Part shown: piece by piece, positions 7,113 to 13,958 of the stretch
Position numbering within the stretch: the first letter of the stretch is position 1
How the letters are laid out: each line of letters opens with the position of its first letter
Source of the DNA: Scleromatobacter sp038208735
GTDB lineage: Bacteria > Pseudomonadota > Gammaproteobacteria > Burkholderiales > Burkholderiaceae_C
Direction of reading: 5' to 3'
Assembly: GCA_038208735.1 (NCBI GenBank)
Contig: JBBQYL010000132.1
Span: 1-14,150, forward strand
DNA: 14,150 nucleotides
Position numbers and translations under genes: made by a program
Notes under the pieces: model-generated
Told to the model about the DNA's origin: nothing
Databases searched by the model: none
The model's input: the letters and a program-made list of their open reading frames with translations, nothing else

Positions 7113-7829
7113 TCAAGCGCCGATCCAGGCCTCGTAGAGCTGGTTCCAGACGTTGGTGACCGAGCGCGTGAGCGGACGCGCGTACAGCAGCGTGGGACGC
7201 ACGGGCCAGTCGCGGTTCTCGATGAGGTCTTCCAGGCCGCGGTGCTCGGCCGCCAGGTAGAACAGCCAGCGCGTGCCGGACGCGAACGGGAGCTGCGCCA
7301 GGCGGTGCATCTCCTCGATCAGGGTGACGGCTTCGTGGCTGGCCATGGGGCCCACCAGCACCGAGCAGATCTGGGAGTGCGACAGCAGCGCGCCGAAGAT
7401 GGCGCGGCGGTCCACCGGCTTGGCGTCGCCGTGCAGGCAGCGCACCAGGCGGTGCGGACCGGTGCCTGCAGGCAACAGTGTCTCGTCGACGACGGCGCGG
7501 ATCTGGAGGCCGCCGCGCGAATGCACGCGCAGGCGATCGACCGGCGAGCCGGTGGCGTCGGACAGCGTCTGCATCATGCCGTGCGCCCACACCCCGGCTG
7601 GATCGATCACCAGCATCGAGCTGACCTCGGGCGACGAGGCGAGGTGGGCGTGCAGCGCCAGCGCGCCTTGCTCGCTCTCGGGTACTTCGACGGTGACGCC
7701 CAGCGCGCCGGCGGAGTCGAACATCGACGCCGGGCCCGAACGCCCCTTGCTCGGCACCACCAGCGGGGCGAGCTGCGCCCGCAGCCTGCGAAGCGGGGAG
7801 GGGAACGGGATGACGGACGGGCGCGACAT
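7113..7829 (-). CDS. Conserved-looking protein of unknown function upstream of nadA
   Basis: 238 residues from an ATG at 7829; an ATG at 7856 would add nine residues (MTLRVSSSS) and cannot be excluded. Neither start has a strong ribosome-binding site. I do not recognise the family. The protein looks soluble: a basic N-terminus (PSPLRRLRAQL, 10-20), an alternating strand/helix pattern such as SSMLVIDPAGVWAHGMM (70-86) and LQIRAVVDETLLP (108-120), then QICSVLVGPMASHEAVTLIEEMHRLA (153-178) and a tryptophan-rich end (VWNQLYEAWIGA). No signal peptide or membrane segment is visible. Codon use matches the neighbours. It lies 85 bp upstream of nadA on the same strand, so it may be the first gene of that transcript. 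It is divergent from the thiamine-diphosphate enzyme gene. Confidence 0.75.
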   Translation of the reverse strand: MSRPSVIPFPSPLRRLRAQLAPLVVPSKGRSGPASMFDSAGALGVTVEVPESEQGALALHAHLASSPEVSSMLVIDPAGVWAHGMMQTLSDATGSPVDRLRVHSRGGLQIRAVVDETLLPAGTGPHRLVRCLHGDAKPVDRRAIFGALLSHSQICSVLVGPMASHEAVTLIEEMHRLAQLPFASGTRWLFYLAAEHRGLEDLIENRDWPVRPTLLYARPLTRSVTNVWNQLYEAWIGA

Positions 7830-7878
7830 GGAAGATGAGCTTACTCGGAGAGTCATTGGCGACCGATTGCAAGTTGTT

Positions 7879-7897
7879 CAAGGATGTGACTTCCTTG
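7879..7897. promoter_or_regulatory. Operator-like dyad between two divergent genes
   Basis: CAAGGA-TGTGACT-TCCTTG is a perfect 6-bp inverted repeat with a 7-bp spacer. It sits in the relatively AT-rich 187-bp gap between the minus-strand unknown gene and the plus-strand thiamine-diphosphate enzyme gene. A transcription factor site is possible. No consensus -35/-10 pair could be assigned on either strand, and a G8 run lies at 7957-7964. Confidence 0.3.
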
Positions 7898-8016
7898 TGG
7901 CCAATGCGTTTTTCATTTGATGCGGTTCGATCCAACCCGGCAACGCGCGTTCCCACGGGGGGGGCCGCCGCCCGATTACCATCGCGAATCCGCCACCCTG
8001 TCTCTCGGTGCCCACC

Positions 8017-9744
8017 ATGTCATTTCCCGCGTCCGCGGTTCCCGCACGCCTCGCCGGCCACGCCTTGGTGGAGGCGCTCGTCGCCCAGGGCGTCGACACG
8101 GTCTTCGGCGTGCCCGGCGAGAGCTTCCTGGCGGCCCTCGACGGCTTCCATGAGCACATCGACCGGATCCGCTTCGTGGCCTGCCGCCACGAGGGCGGCG
8201 CGGCGTTCATGGCCGAGGCGCATGGCAAGCTCACCGGGCGCCCGGGCGTCTGCTTCGTCACCCGCGGGCCGGGCGCCACCAACGCCAGCATCGGCGTGCA
8301 CGTGGCCTTCCAGGACTCCACGCCGCTCATCCTGCTGGTGGGCCAGGTGGCGGCCGACCAGCGCGATCGCGAGGCGTTCCAGGAGATCGACTACCGTCAG
8401 ATGTTCGGCCCCGGCACGCTGGGCCTGGCCAAGTGGGTGGGCGAGGTGCACGATGCCGACCGCCTGCCCGAATACGTGGCGCGAGCCTTCCGCACGGCGA
8501 TGCAGGGCCGCCCCGGACCGGTGGTACTGGCGCTGCCCGAGGACATGCTGTCGGCGCCCACCGCCGCGCCCGTACTGCCGCGCGTGGTGCCCGTGCAGGC
8601 GCATCCCGATCCCAAGGCGATGGCGCAATTCCGCCAGTTGCTGATCCGCTCGGAGCGCCCGTTCGCCATCGTGGGCGGCAGCGGCTGGACGGCCGACTCG
8701 GCGTGCGACTTCGAGCGCTTCGCCGAGGACTGGGAGCTTCCGGTGGGCTGCGCGTTCCGTTTCCAGGACGTGTTCGACAACCGCCACCGCCTCTACGCCG
8801 GTGACGTGGGCATCGGCATCAACCCCGCCCTGGCGCGCCGGATCCGCGAATCCGACCTGATCCTGGCCGTAGGCGTCCGCCTGGGCGAGATGACCACCGG
8901 TGGTTACACATTGCTCGAGGCGCCGACCCCGCGCCAGCCCCTGGTGCACTTCCATGCCGGCGCCGAGGAGCTCGGCCGCGTCTATCAGCCCACGATCGCG
9001 TTGCAGTGCTCGATGGCGGCTATCGGCTGCGCGCTGGAGGGCGTCGATCCGCCCACGCCGCGCTCGCCCGCCGCCGGCGCCCAGGCCCATGCCGAGTACC
9101 TGGCCAACCTGGCGGCCGCGCCGGTGGAGCCGATGGACCTGGCCGTGGTCGTCAAGACCATCGAGGCGATGGCGCCGGCCGGCGCGGTCTACACCAATGG
9201 CGCCGGCAACTACGCCGGCTGGCTGCACCGCTTCCACCAGTACGCCAGCCTGCAGAGCGAAGGCCGCACCCAGCTCGCGCCCACCGCCGGGGCCATGGGC
9301 TACGGCGTGCCCGCGGCGATCGCGGCGAACCTGCTCTATCCGGGCCGCACGGCCATCGCCATCGCGGGCGACGGCGACTTCCTGATGACCGGCCAGGAGC
9401 TGGCCACCGCCACGGCGCACGGGGCGGGACGCGCCGAGGGCAAGCTGGTGGTCGTGGTGGTCGATAACGGCACCTACGGCACGATCCGCATGCACCAGGA
9501 GCGCGACTTCCCGGCGCGGGTGAGCGGCACGTCGCTGAGCAATCCCGACTTCGTGCAGCTGGCGCGCGCCTACGGTTGGCACGCCGAGCGCGTGGAGGCC
9601 ACGGCGGGGTTCGAGCCGGCGTTCGGCCGCGCGATGAAGGCGGACGGGCCGACGTTGCTGCACCTGCTGCTGCCGGCGGACGTGAGCACGTCCCGCACCA
9701 CGCTCACGGCCCTGCGCGAAACGGCACTGAGGAAAAAGGCCTGA
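8017..9744 (+). CDS. Thiamine-diphosphate-dependent enzyme, acetolactate synthase large-subunit-like
   Basis: 575 residues with the three domains of the family: N-terminal PYR (about 10-185), central (about 200-335) and C-terminal PP (about 375-560). RHEGGAAFMAEA (57-68) holds Glu59, expected to activate the cofactor. VTRGPGATNASIGVH (81-95) is a typical PYR-domain motif. GDGDF (451-455) and DNGTYG (483-488) are the Mg/ThDP site. The segment between them, HGAGRAEGK, appears a few residues longer than the usual YGLPV type. ATG 8017 is preferred over GTG 8008, which adds three residues; neither has a good ribosome-binding site. No small regulatory subunit (ilvN) is adjacent, and the sequence AFQEIDYRQMFG differs from the AHAS consensus, so a biosynthetic AHAS role is doubtful. 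It may be a decarboxylase or carboligase on another 2-oxo acid. The family call is firm; the substrate is unknown. Confidence 0.9.
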   Translation: MSFPASAVPARLAGHALVEALVAQGVDTVFGVPGESFLAALDGFHEHIDRIRFVACRHEGGAAFMAEAHGKLTGRPGVCFVTRGPGATNASIGVHVAFQDSTPLILLVGQVAADQRDREAFQEIDYRQMFGPGTLGLAKWVGEVHDADRLPEYVARAFRTAMQGRPGPVVLALPEDMLSAPTAAPVLPRVVPVQAHPDPKAMAQFRQLLIRSERPFAIVGGSGWTADSACDFERFAEDWELPVGCAFRFQDVFDNRHRLYAGDVGIGINPALARRIRESDLILAVGVRLGEMTTGGYTLLEAPTPRQPLVHFHAGAEELGRVYQPTIALQCSMAAIGCALEGVDPPTPRSPAAGAQAHAEYLANLAAAPVEPMDLAVVVKTIEAMAPAGAVYTNGAGNYAGWLHRFHQYASLQSEGRTQLAPTAGAMGYGVPAAIAANLLYPGRTAIAIAGDGDFLMTGQELATATAHGAGRAEGKLVVVVVDNGTYGTIRMHQERDFPARVSGTSLSNPDFVQLARAYGWHAERVEATAGFEPAFGRAMKADGPTLLHLLLPADVSTSRTTLTALRETALRKKA

Positions 9745-9878
9745 CTCGACCGTGAGGCAACAGATGTGTCCGGGCACGCCGGCGCGATGTTGTCCTACAA
9801 ACGGCGGCGCCGGGTTGACAGAAACTATGTTTTCCGGCGGCGCACCTCCTCCCTCCCTCCTCTTTGGTCGACGGTCTC

Positions 9879-9912
9879 AGCCCGGTCGCTCGCGCGCCGG
9901 GCTCTTTTCTTT
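9879..9912 (+). terminator. Intrinsic terminator after the thiamine-diphosphate enzyme gene
   Basis: AGCCCGG (9879-9885) and CCGGGCT (9897-9903) form a perfect 7-bp stem around an 11-nt loop, followed by CTTTTCTTT (9904-9912). It lies 135 bp after the enzyme stop codon and before the S4 gene, so the two genes are probably transcribed separately. The rest of the 222-bp gap holds no gene; a weak -10-like TACGCT lies about 35 bp before the S4 start. Confidence 0.75.
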
Positions 9913-9966
9913 GCGCGCGTCAAAACGCGGTACGCTGGCGATCCTTTCCCAGCTTCAGAGACTCCC

Positions 9967-10182
9967 ATGGATCCCATCGCCTTCGACCTGCGCGGCGAGC
10001 ACATCACGTTGGACGCGCTGCTCAAAGCCGCCGGCCTGGCGAGCAGCGGCGGCGAGGCAAAGCTGCTGATCCAGCAGGGCGGGGTCATGGTCAATGGCGA
10101 GGTCGATGTTCGGCGCGGGCGCAAGGTGCGCGCGGGCGACGTCGTGTCGATGGGCGATCGACGCGTGGCGGTGCGGGCCTAG
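9967..10182 (+). CDS. S4-domain RNA-binding protein, YbcJ-like
   Basis: 71 residues from an ATG at 9967, the same size as E. coli YbcJ (70). Almost the whole protein is one S4 fold: ITLDALLKAAGLASSGGEAKLLIQQGGVMVNGEVDVRRGRKVRAGD, with the typical LLK...A...S-G-AK-I..G.V.VNGE....R..K...GD pattern. S4 domains bind structured RNA, often ribosomal RNA; YbcJ-like proteins have no firmly established role. The frame is open for another 67 codons upstream, but that stretch is low complexity and crosses the terminator, so the internal start is right. The ribosome-binding site is weak (AGAGA about 7 nt before ATG). Confidence 0.9.
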   Translation: MDPIAFDLRGEHITLDALLKAAGLASSGGEAKLLIQQGGVMVNGEVDVRRGRKVRAGDVVSMGDRRVAVRA

Positions 10183-10305
10183 CTGGAACAAGGTTCTGGC
10201 CCCGTCCGGGGTCATACCCACTGGCTGAAGGTGCTGATCGCCAATCCCAACTTCCCGATCGTCCGTCCTTCCGCGGAGCACGAATGACATCTTCCGGCCT
10301 GACGC

Positions 10306-10815
10306 CTACGGTTCGCCCAAGATCATCTGCGCCACCTGCTGATGAGAGAGTACCCAATCCCCGCCGTCGGTCTTCTCGTCGATCCGATAGAACATGACAA
10401 TCCGCGTCCCGTCGGCGATTCCGTTGATCTTGGCGAGCGTATGACCGATGTCGGTGACGTAGCGCTCCGCACCATTCATCGCTATGCCCTCCAACTTCAG
10501 CGCGCGAGTGTTTCCAAGGTCTCGGGCGAACTTCACTGTGGCCGTCAACCTCGACAGGACGCGATCGTCGGCGAGCGTATAGGCCGCCCCTTGACCGCGA
10601 TGCCAAACGAAACGTGTTGCGCGGAGTTCTGCAATCTCGGGCGCCTTGGTGAATCGCACCCCGAAGCCAGGCATGGAAACAAAGCTGCTCGTGGATGACG
10701 TCGAAGATGATGGTCCCTTGTCGCCGCCCGCGCCGTCCTTCTCCTTCTGTTGCCCAGCCTTCTTTTCCTCCTTGACTCGTTTCAGGAGTTCCATCATTGA
10801 CGGCGGCCTGCTCAT
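10306..10815 (-). CDS. Unrecognised protein with charged N-terminus and Ser/Thr linker, lower GC than its neighbours
   Basis: 169 residues from an ATG at 10815, preceded by GGGGA at a good spacing; a TTG at 10833 would add six residues. I recognise no family. Residues 9-29 are a charged helix (ELLKRVKEEKKAGQQKEK), 36-46 a Ser/Thr linker, and 50-169 look like a compact mixed domain (PGFGVRFTKAPEIAELRATRFVW, TATVKFARDL, GTRIVMFYRIDEKT). There is no signal peptide or membrane segment. GC is about 57-60% in the three 60-base lines counted, against about 70% or more in the nad genes, which suggests transfer. It stands alone: no partner gene overlaps it, and the DNA upstream has no recognisable gene. 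It points toward the S4 gene, with a 123-bp gap. Confidence 0.6.
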   Translation of the reverse strand: MSRPPSMMELLKRVKEEKKAGQQKEKDGAGGDKGPSSSTSSTSSFVSMPGFGVRFTKAPEIAELRATRFVWHRGQGAAYTLADDRVLSRLTATVKFARDLGNTRALKLEGIAMNGAERYVTDIGHTLAKINGIADGTRIVMFYRIDEKTDGGDWVLSHQQVAQMILGEP

Positions 10816-11021
10816 TTCGATTCCCCAGTCCAAGGTTTTTTGACGCCGTCACTGACGGCCATGGAGCGCGCTCCGCGTGTCTGGCGCCAAAGAGCGCGCA
10901 GGCGAGTCTGTGCTTCCCATCGCCGGGTTCCATCCCTAGCCAAGATGTCGGGAACGCGTGCGGTTACCGTTGAGGAACCAGTAGCAGCTTGATCTCACCT
11001 TTCGCGTGCGCACCGACGTGG

Positions 11022-11035
11022 CGGCACTAGTGCCG
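11022..11035. repeat. 14-bp perfect palindrome
   Basis: CGGCACTAGTGCCG equals its own reverse complement. It contains CTAG, a tetranucleotide that is usually rare in bacterial genomes. It lies in the gene-poor stretch and could be a dimeric protein site or chance. Confidence 0.6.
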
Positions 11036-11041
11036 ACGACG

Positions 11042-11075
11042 GGTGCCGATCGCGCCACCTGCGAGGTGGTGCACC
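11042..11075. repeat. Nested hairpin next to a G11 run
   Basis: CCACCT-GCG-AGGTGG (11055-11069) is a perfect 6-bp stem with a 3-nt loop. It is enclosed by a second pair, GGTGC (11042-11046) and GCACC (11071-11075). Eleven Gs follow at 11078-11088. No T-run is present, so it is not a standard terminator. Confidence 0.5.
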
Positions 11076-11286
11076 CCGGGGGGGGGGGCGCTGGCGGAGC
11101 AGGGCTTCAAAGCGGCGGCCTAAGCGGCCTAGCGTCGTTCGCGCAGAATTCGTTGAAGCGATCGGACCGCGCCGGGAGGGGGGCCGCAAACGGCAGTCTC
11201 AGCGCCGGGTTGATTCAAACGAAGCTGTCAACTTGATCAAACCGATGGGCATATCGCCCTCCCGTTGGAAGAATGTCGCCGCGTTA

Positions 11287-11322
11287 GAAAAAAGGCCTCC
11301 GCGACGAATACGTCGGAAGGCC
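11287..11322 (-). terminator. Intrinsic terminator of the tRNA-Pro gene
   Basis: On the minus strand an outer 5-bp stem (GGCCT with AGGCC) and an inner 5-bp stem (CGACG with CGTCG) close a 4-nt loop, with a small internal loop between them. A run of six Ts follows (11293-11288). It lies 29 nt after the tRNA 3' end, the usual place. Confidence 0.85.
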
Positions 11323-11351
11323 GATTTCTACTTGCAGATCAATCACTTACT

Positions 11352-11428
<77 letters not shown>

Positions 11429-11437
11429 AAGGATGGG

Positions 11438-11443
11438 ATTCTA
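11438..11443 (-). promoter_or_regulatory. Possible -10 element of the tRNA-Pro gene
   Basis: TAGAAT on the minus strand, overlapping the stop codon of the DUF71 gene and 9 nt before the tRNA 5' end. No matching -35 lies 16-18 bp upstream; TTGACG is present, but about 24 bp away. Read-through from the upstream gene is the alternative. Confidence 0.35.
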
Positions 11444-12130
11444 ACCTGCTTGGGGCGAGGGGGCCAGCGTCAACGTTTGAAACACGAACTCGGTGCGCGT
11501 GAAGGGCGGCTGCGACGCGATGCGCCGCTGCGCTCCGTGCTTCACCGGCACGTCGTGCGCGAAGCCCGGACCGCCGGTCACGAAGGTGTGGAACTCGCCG
11601 TCCTCGCCGACGGGACAGACGCCTTGCGGCAAGCGCGCGAGGAAGGCCGCGTCGTAGGGCGCGCCGCAGAACGATGCGTCAAGCCAGCGTGTGTCCACGC
11701 ACACCACGCGTGCCCGCACGCCGCGCGTGACGAGCTCGTGCGCGAGCTTGTCGCGCGGCTCGCCCCATAGCGGAAACAGCGACTCGAGCCCGGCGCGCTG
11801 GCATGCGGGGGCGAGCCAGTCGCGATGCGCCTGCAGGTCGATGTCGCCGAAGACCATGTGGGTGTGGCCCGACGCGGCGAGCGCGCGCAGGCACGCGTCG
11901 AAGCGCGCGGCGTACTCGCCCGGCGGCACGCGGATGCTCACCGGCGTGCCGCCGAGGGCGCGCACCTGGGCCTCCACGAGAGCGGGCGCCAACGCGTGCG
12001 ACTTGCTCGTGCCGTCTTCGTCGCACATCGTCACGAAGGTGTCCACCCGCAGGCCCTGTTCGCGGGCGCGCATCAGGGCGAGCCAGGAATCCTTGCCGGC
12101 GCTCCAGCTGATCGCGCAGGCGGCGGACAC
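11441..12130 (-). CDS. DUF71/COG2102 PP-loop ATPase (diphthine-ammonia ligase-like; bacterial group linked to B12 salvage)
   Basis: 229 residues. The PP-loop for ATP is ISWSAGKDSWLAL (7-19; the usual form is SGGKDS, so here the second residue is Ala). The other family blocks are FGDIDLQAHRDW (94-105), FPLWGEPRDKL (119-129), VDTRWLDASFCG (145-156) and GEDGEFHTFV (175-184). Archaeal and eukaryotic relatives make diphthamide, a modification of elongation factor 2 that bacteria lack. Comparative genomics has tied bacterial members to B12 salvage, because they occur next to corrinoid transport genes; this is a prediction, not a proven reaction. The start is GTG at 12130, two bases after the sequence CGCC and 4 nt downstream of the binding-protein stop, so coupled translation is likely. 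The context (binding protein and TonB receptor upstream) fits an uptake role. Confidence 0.88.
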   Translation of the reverse strand: MSAACAISWSAGKDSWLALMRAREQGLRVDTFVTMCDEDGTSKSHALAPALVEAQVRALGGTPVSIRVPPGEYAARFDACLRALAASGHTHMVFGDIDLQAHRDWLAPACQRAGLESLFPLWGEPRDKLAHELVTRGVRARVVCVDTRWLDASFCGAPYDAAFLARLPQGVCPVGEDGEFHTFVTGGPGFAHDVPVKHGAQRRIASQPPFTRTEFVFQTLTLAPSPQAG

Positions 12131-12134
12131 GGCG

Positions 12135-12941
12135 TCACGCCGGCAGGGCCGGCAGCCAGCGCTTGTTCAGGCGGTCCAGCGTGCCGTCGGCCGCCATCGT
12201 GGCGAGCGCGGCGTCGATCGGGGCCTTCAGCGGCGAGCCCTTGCGCAGGATGAAGCCGTAGTCCTCGCCGGGCAGCGGGGTGCCGACGACCTTGAACAGC
12301 TTTGCCGAGCGCGACAGCGTGGCCGACGCGCCGGTGGGATCGGACAGCACGACATCGACGTCGCCCGCGCGCAGCGCCTGCACGCTGGCGCCGAAGGTGT
12401 CGAACAGCTTGATGCGCGGATGGACGCCGGGCACCCCGAGCAGGTCGCGCGCCGTCGTGTAGAAGCCGGTGGTGCCGGCCTGCGCGCCGGCCAACAACTT
12501 CGCGTTGGCGCGGAACCCGGCGGGGTCGCGGAAGCGGGTCTCGTCCGCGCGCACCAGCATCAGCATCTGCGAACGCATGTAGGGCGCGGAGAAGTCCACC
12601 TGCGACCTGCGCTTGTCGTCGATGCCGATGCCGTCCATGCCGACGTCGAACTGGCCGTTGCGTACCGACTCGATCATCGCGTCCCAGCTGCTGAGGTGCC
12701 ACTCCACCTGCAGGTGCAGGCGGCGCGCGATCTCGTTGAAGCAGTCGTACTCCCACCCCACGCCCTGGCCGGTCTTGGGGTCGAGCATGTTCAGCGGCGG
12801 AAAGGCGTTCTCGGTGACGGCCAGCACCTTGCGGCCCTTGAGATCGGGCAGCGCCTGGGCGCGCGCCGCGCCGGGCACGAGCGCGGCCGCGGCCGCCGCG
12901 ACGAGCCAGCGACGACGCGAGAGGGAACGGGATTCGATCAT
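12135..12941 (-). CDS. Periplasmic solute-binding protein, family 3 (amino-acid ABC transporter type)
   Basis: 268 residues from the ATG at 12941. The N-terminus SRRRWLVAAAAAALVPGAARAQA is a signal peptide with a Tat-like SRRRWLV motif and a likely cut after ARA (residue 28). The mature protein shows the family 3 pattern: KVLAVTENAFPPLN (38-51), GVGWEYDCFNEIARRL (60-75), MIESVRNGQFDVGMDGIGIDDKRRSQVDFSAPYM (89-122), GTTGFY (about 160), ALRAGDVDVVLSD and GEDYGFILRKGSPL. Family 3 proteins bind polar amino acids or related small molecules for ABC importers. No permease or ATPase of an ABC system is in the window, so the partner is elsewhere or the protein acts differently. It starts 10 bp after the TonB receptor stop and ends 4 bp before the DUF71 gene, which indicates one operon. 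A start at 12977 would overlap the receptor and lengthen the leader. Confidence 0.93.
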   Translation of the reverse strand: MIESRSLSRRRWLVAAAAAALVPGAARAQALPDLKGRKVLAVTENAFPPLNMLDPKTGQGVGWEYDCFNEIARRLHLQVEWHLSSWDAMIESVRNGQFDVGMDGIGIDDKRRSQVDFSAPYMRSQMLMLVRADETRFRDPAGFRANAKLLAGAQAGTTGFYTTARDLLGVPGVHPRIKLFDTFGASVQALRAGDVDVVLSDPTGASATLSRSAKLFKVVGTPLPGEDYGFILRKGSPLKAPIDAALATMAADGTLDRLNKRWLPALPA

Positions 12942-12951
12942 GGGCAGGCAA

Positions 12952-13880
12952 TCAGAACGTGAAGGCGACGCGCCCATAGTAGAACGCGCCGTTCATGCCG
13001 ATGGGAGCGACATAGTCGTAGGGCAGGGCGCCGCCCAGCGTGTTGCCCGCGTAGCTGCGGTCGGGATAGCGGTCGAAGACGTTGTTGCCGCCGAGGGCCA
13101 GCGTCACCTGGCGCGTGATGCGGTACGACAGCTCCAGGTCGGTGGACCAGTTGGCGCCGAAGCGTTGCGCGCCGGCACCGTCGACCAGGGGCGCCGACTC
13201 GTCGTAGGACTGGTCGTAGACCGCGCCGTAGCGCGTGACGCGCGCCGTGGCGCCCCACGTGCCGGCCGTCCAGTCGCCGGAGAACACGAACTTGTTGGTG
13301 GGCGAGCCGCGCTTGATCACCAGAAGGGATTGGGGCGTCAGCAGCTGCACGTCCGGATCGATCGCCGTCAACGCCGCCGATCCCTGCCGCGTGCGATCGA
13401 TCTTCGTGCGGTTGAAGTTCAGCGCCGCGTTCAGGTTCAGCGTGCCGCCGGCCACGTTCAGTGCCTGGTTGGCGACCAGGTCGATACCTTGCGTCGTGGT
13501 GTTGAGCGCATTGGTGAGGAAGGCCACCGACTCGATGTCGGTGCGGCCGACGGCGTTCAGGTAGGCGGTGACGCCGTCTCCCTGCAGGTCGCTGCTGCGG
13601 GTGATGCGGTTGCGGATGTGGATGCGGTACGCGTCCACCGACAGCGTGGCTGGCCTTCCAGGCGCCCCCCAGCGACAGGTTGGTGGACAGCTCCGGCTTG
13701 AGGCGCTCCGCGCCGAAGGCCCTGGCCAGCGGGTCGGTGGCCGGCAGCAGCGCGTCGTTCTGCAGGTCAGTGCCGTCCTCGTTGAAGTTGAGCGTGGTGA
13801 AGCGAAAGCCCGTCTGCGCGAGCGCGGGAGCGCGGAAGCTGTTCGAGAACGAGCCGCGCACCAGCAGGTCGCGGCTGGGT
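12952..13880 (-). pseudogene. TonB-dependent outer-membrane receptor, C-terminal part only, frameshifted
   Basis: The C-terminal ~305 codons of a TonB-dependent receptor beta-barrel remain. The end is typical: LALGGNNVFDRYPDRSY ... GMNGAFYYGRVAFTF with a terminal Phe. Upstream barrel strands include LSVDAYRIHIRNRI and LNAALNFNRTKI. The 5' portion, QPSRDLLVRGSFSNSFRAPALAQ ... LSTNLSLGGAWKA, is a standard barrel stretch but lies in another frame. The frames cross near 13648 (one extra base or two missing). Similarity stops near 13881 at a repeated motif that looks like an insertion-sequence end, so plug and N-terminus are missing from the window. Such receptors import siderophores, corrinoids or other large ligands; the ligand is unknown. 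The stop is 10 bp before the binding-protein start, so it was once the first known gene of that operon. A sequencing error could explain the frameshift, but not the loss of frame at 13881. Confidence 0.85.
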
Positions 13881-13958
13881 TGTAAGCGCAAACCGCTGAA
13901 AATTTCCGGCCTCCACAGTCACCCGCAATAGCGCAGGCTGGGGGTGTAAGCGCAAACC
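13881..13958 (+). repeat. 14-bp direct repeat, two copies 64 bp apart
   Basis: Exact copies of TGTAAGCGCAAACC at 13881-13894 and 13945-13958. The first copy coincides with the point where the receptor reading frame ends. Confidence 0.9.

Larger units (their letters stand above)
10816..11284. other. Gene-poor stretch with odd structure
   Basis: About 470 bp without a convincing gene on either strand. Short open frames (for example 11006-11236 +) have no recognisable sequence, no good ribosome-binding site and low-complexity translations. Visible structure: a 14-bp perfect palindrome at 11022-11035, a hairpin at 11055-11069, and a G11 run at 11078-11088. Composition is lower in GC and patchy. 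It is probably non-coding or decayed DNA. Confidence 0.5.

Noticed and set aside
8020..9777. 585-codon open frame antisense to the thiamine-diphosphate enzyme gene
   Set aside because: It is a shadow frame; the plus strand carries all cofactor motifs in order.
9815..9831. TTGACA followed by TATGTT as a promoter
   Set aside because: The two hexamers are only 5 bp apart, and no -10-like hexamer lies 16-18 bp after TTGACA.
10918..10940. Possible second copy of the tRNA T-arm as an att site
   Set aside because: Only GGGTTC...ATCCC resembles the tRNA; the match is too short and broken to be an integration scar.
11006..11236. 76-codon open frame on the plus strand
   Set aside because: GTG start without a ribosome-binding site, runs through the G11 tract, glycine-rich and unrecognisable.
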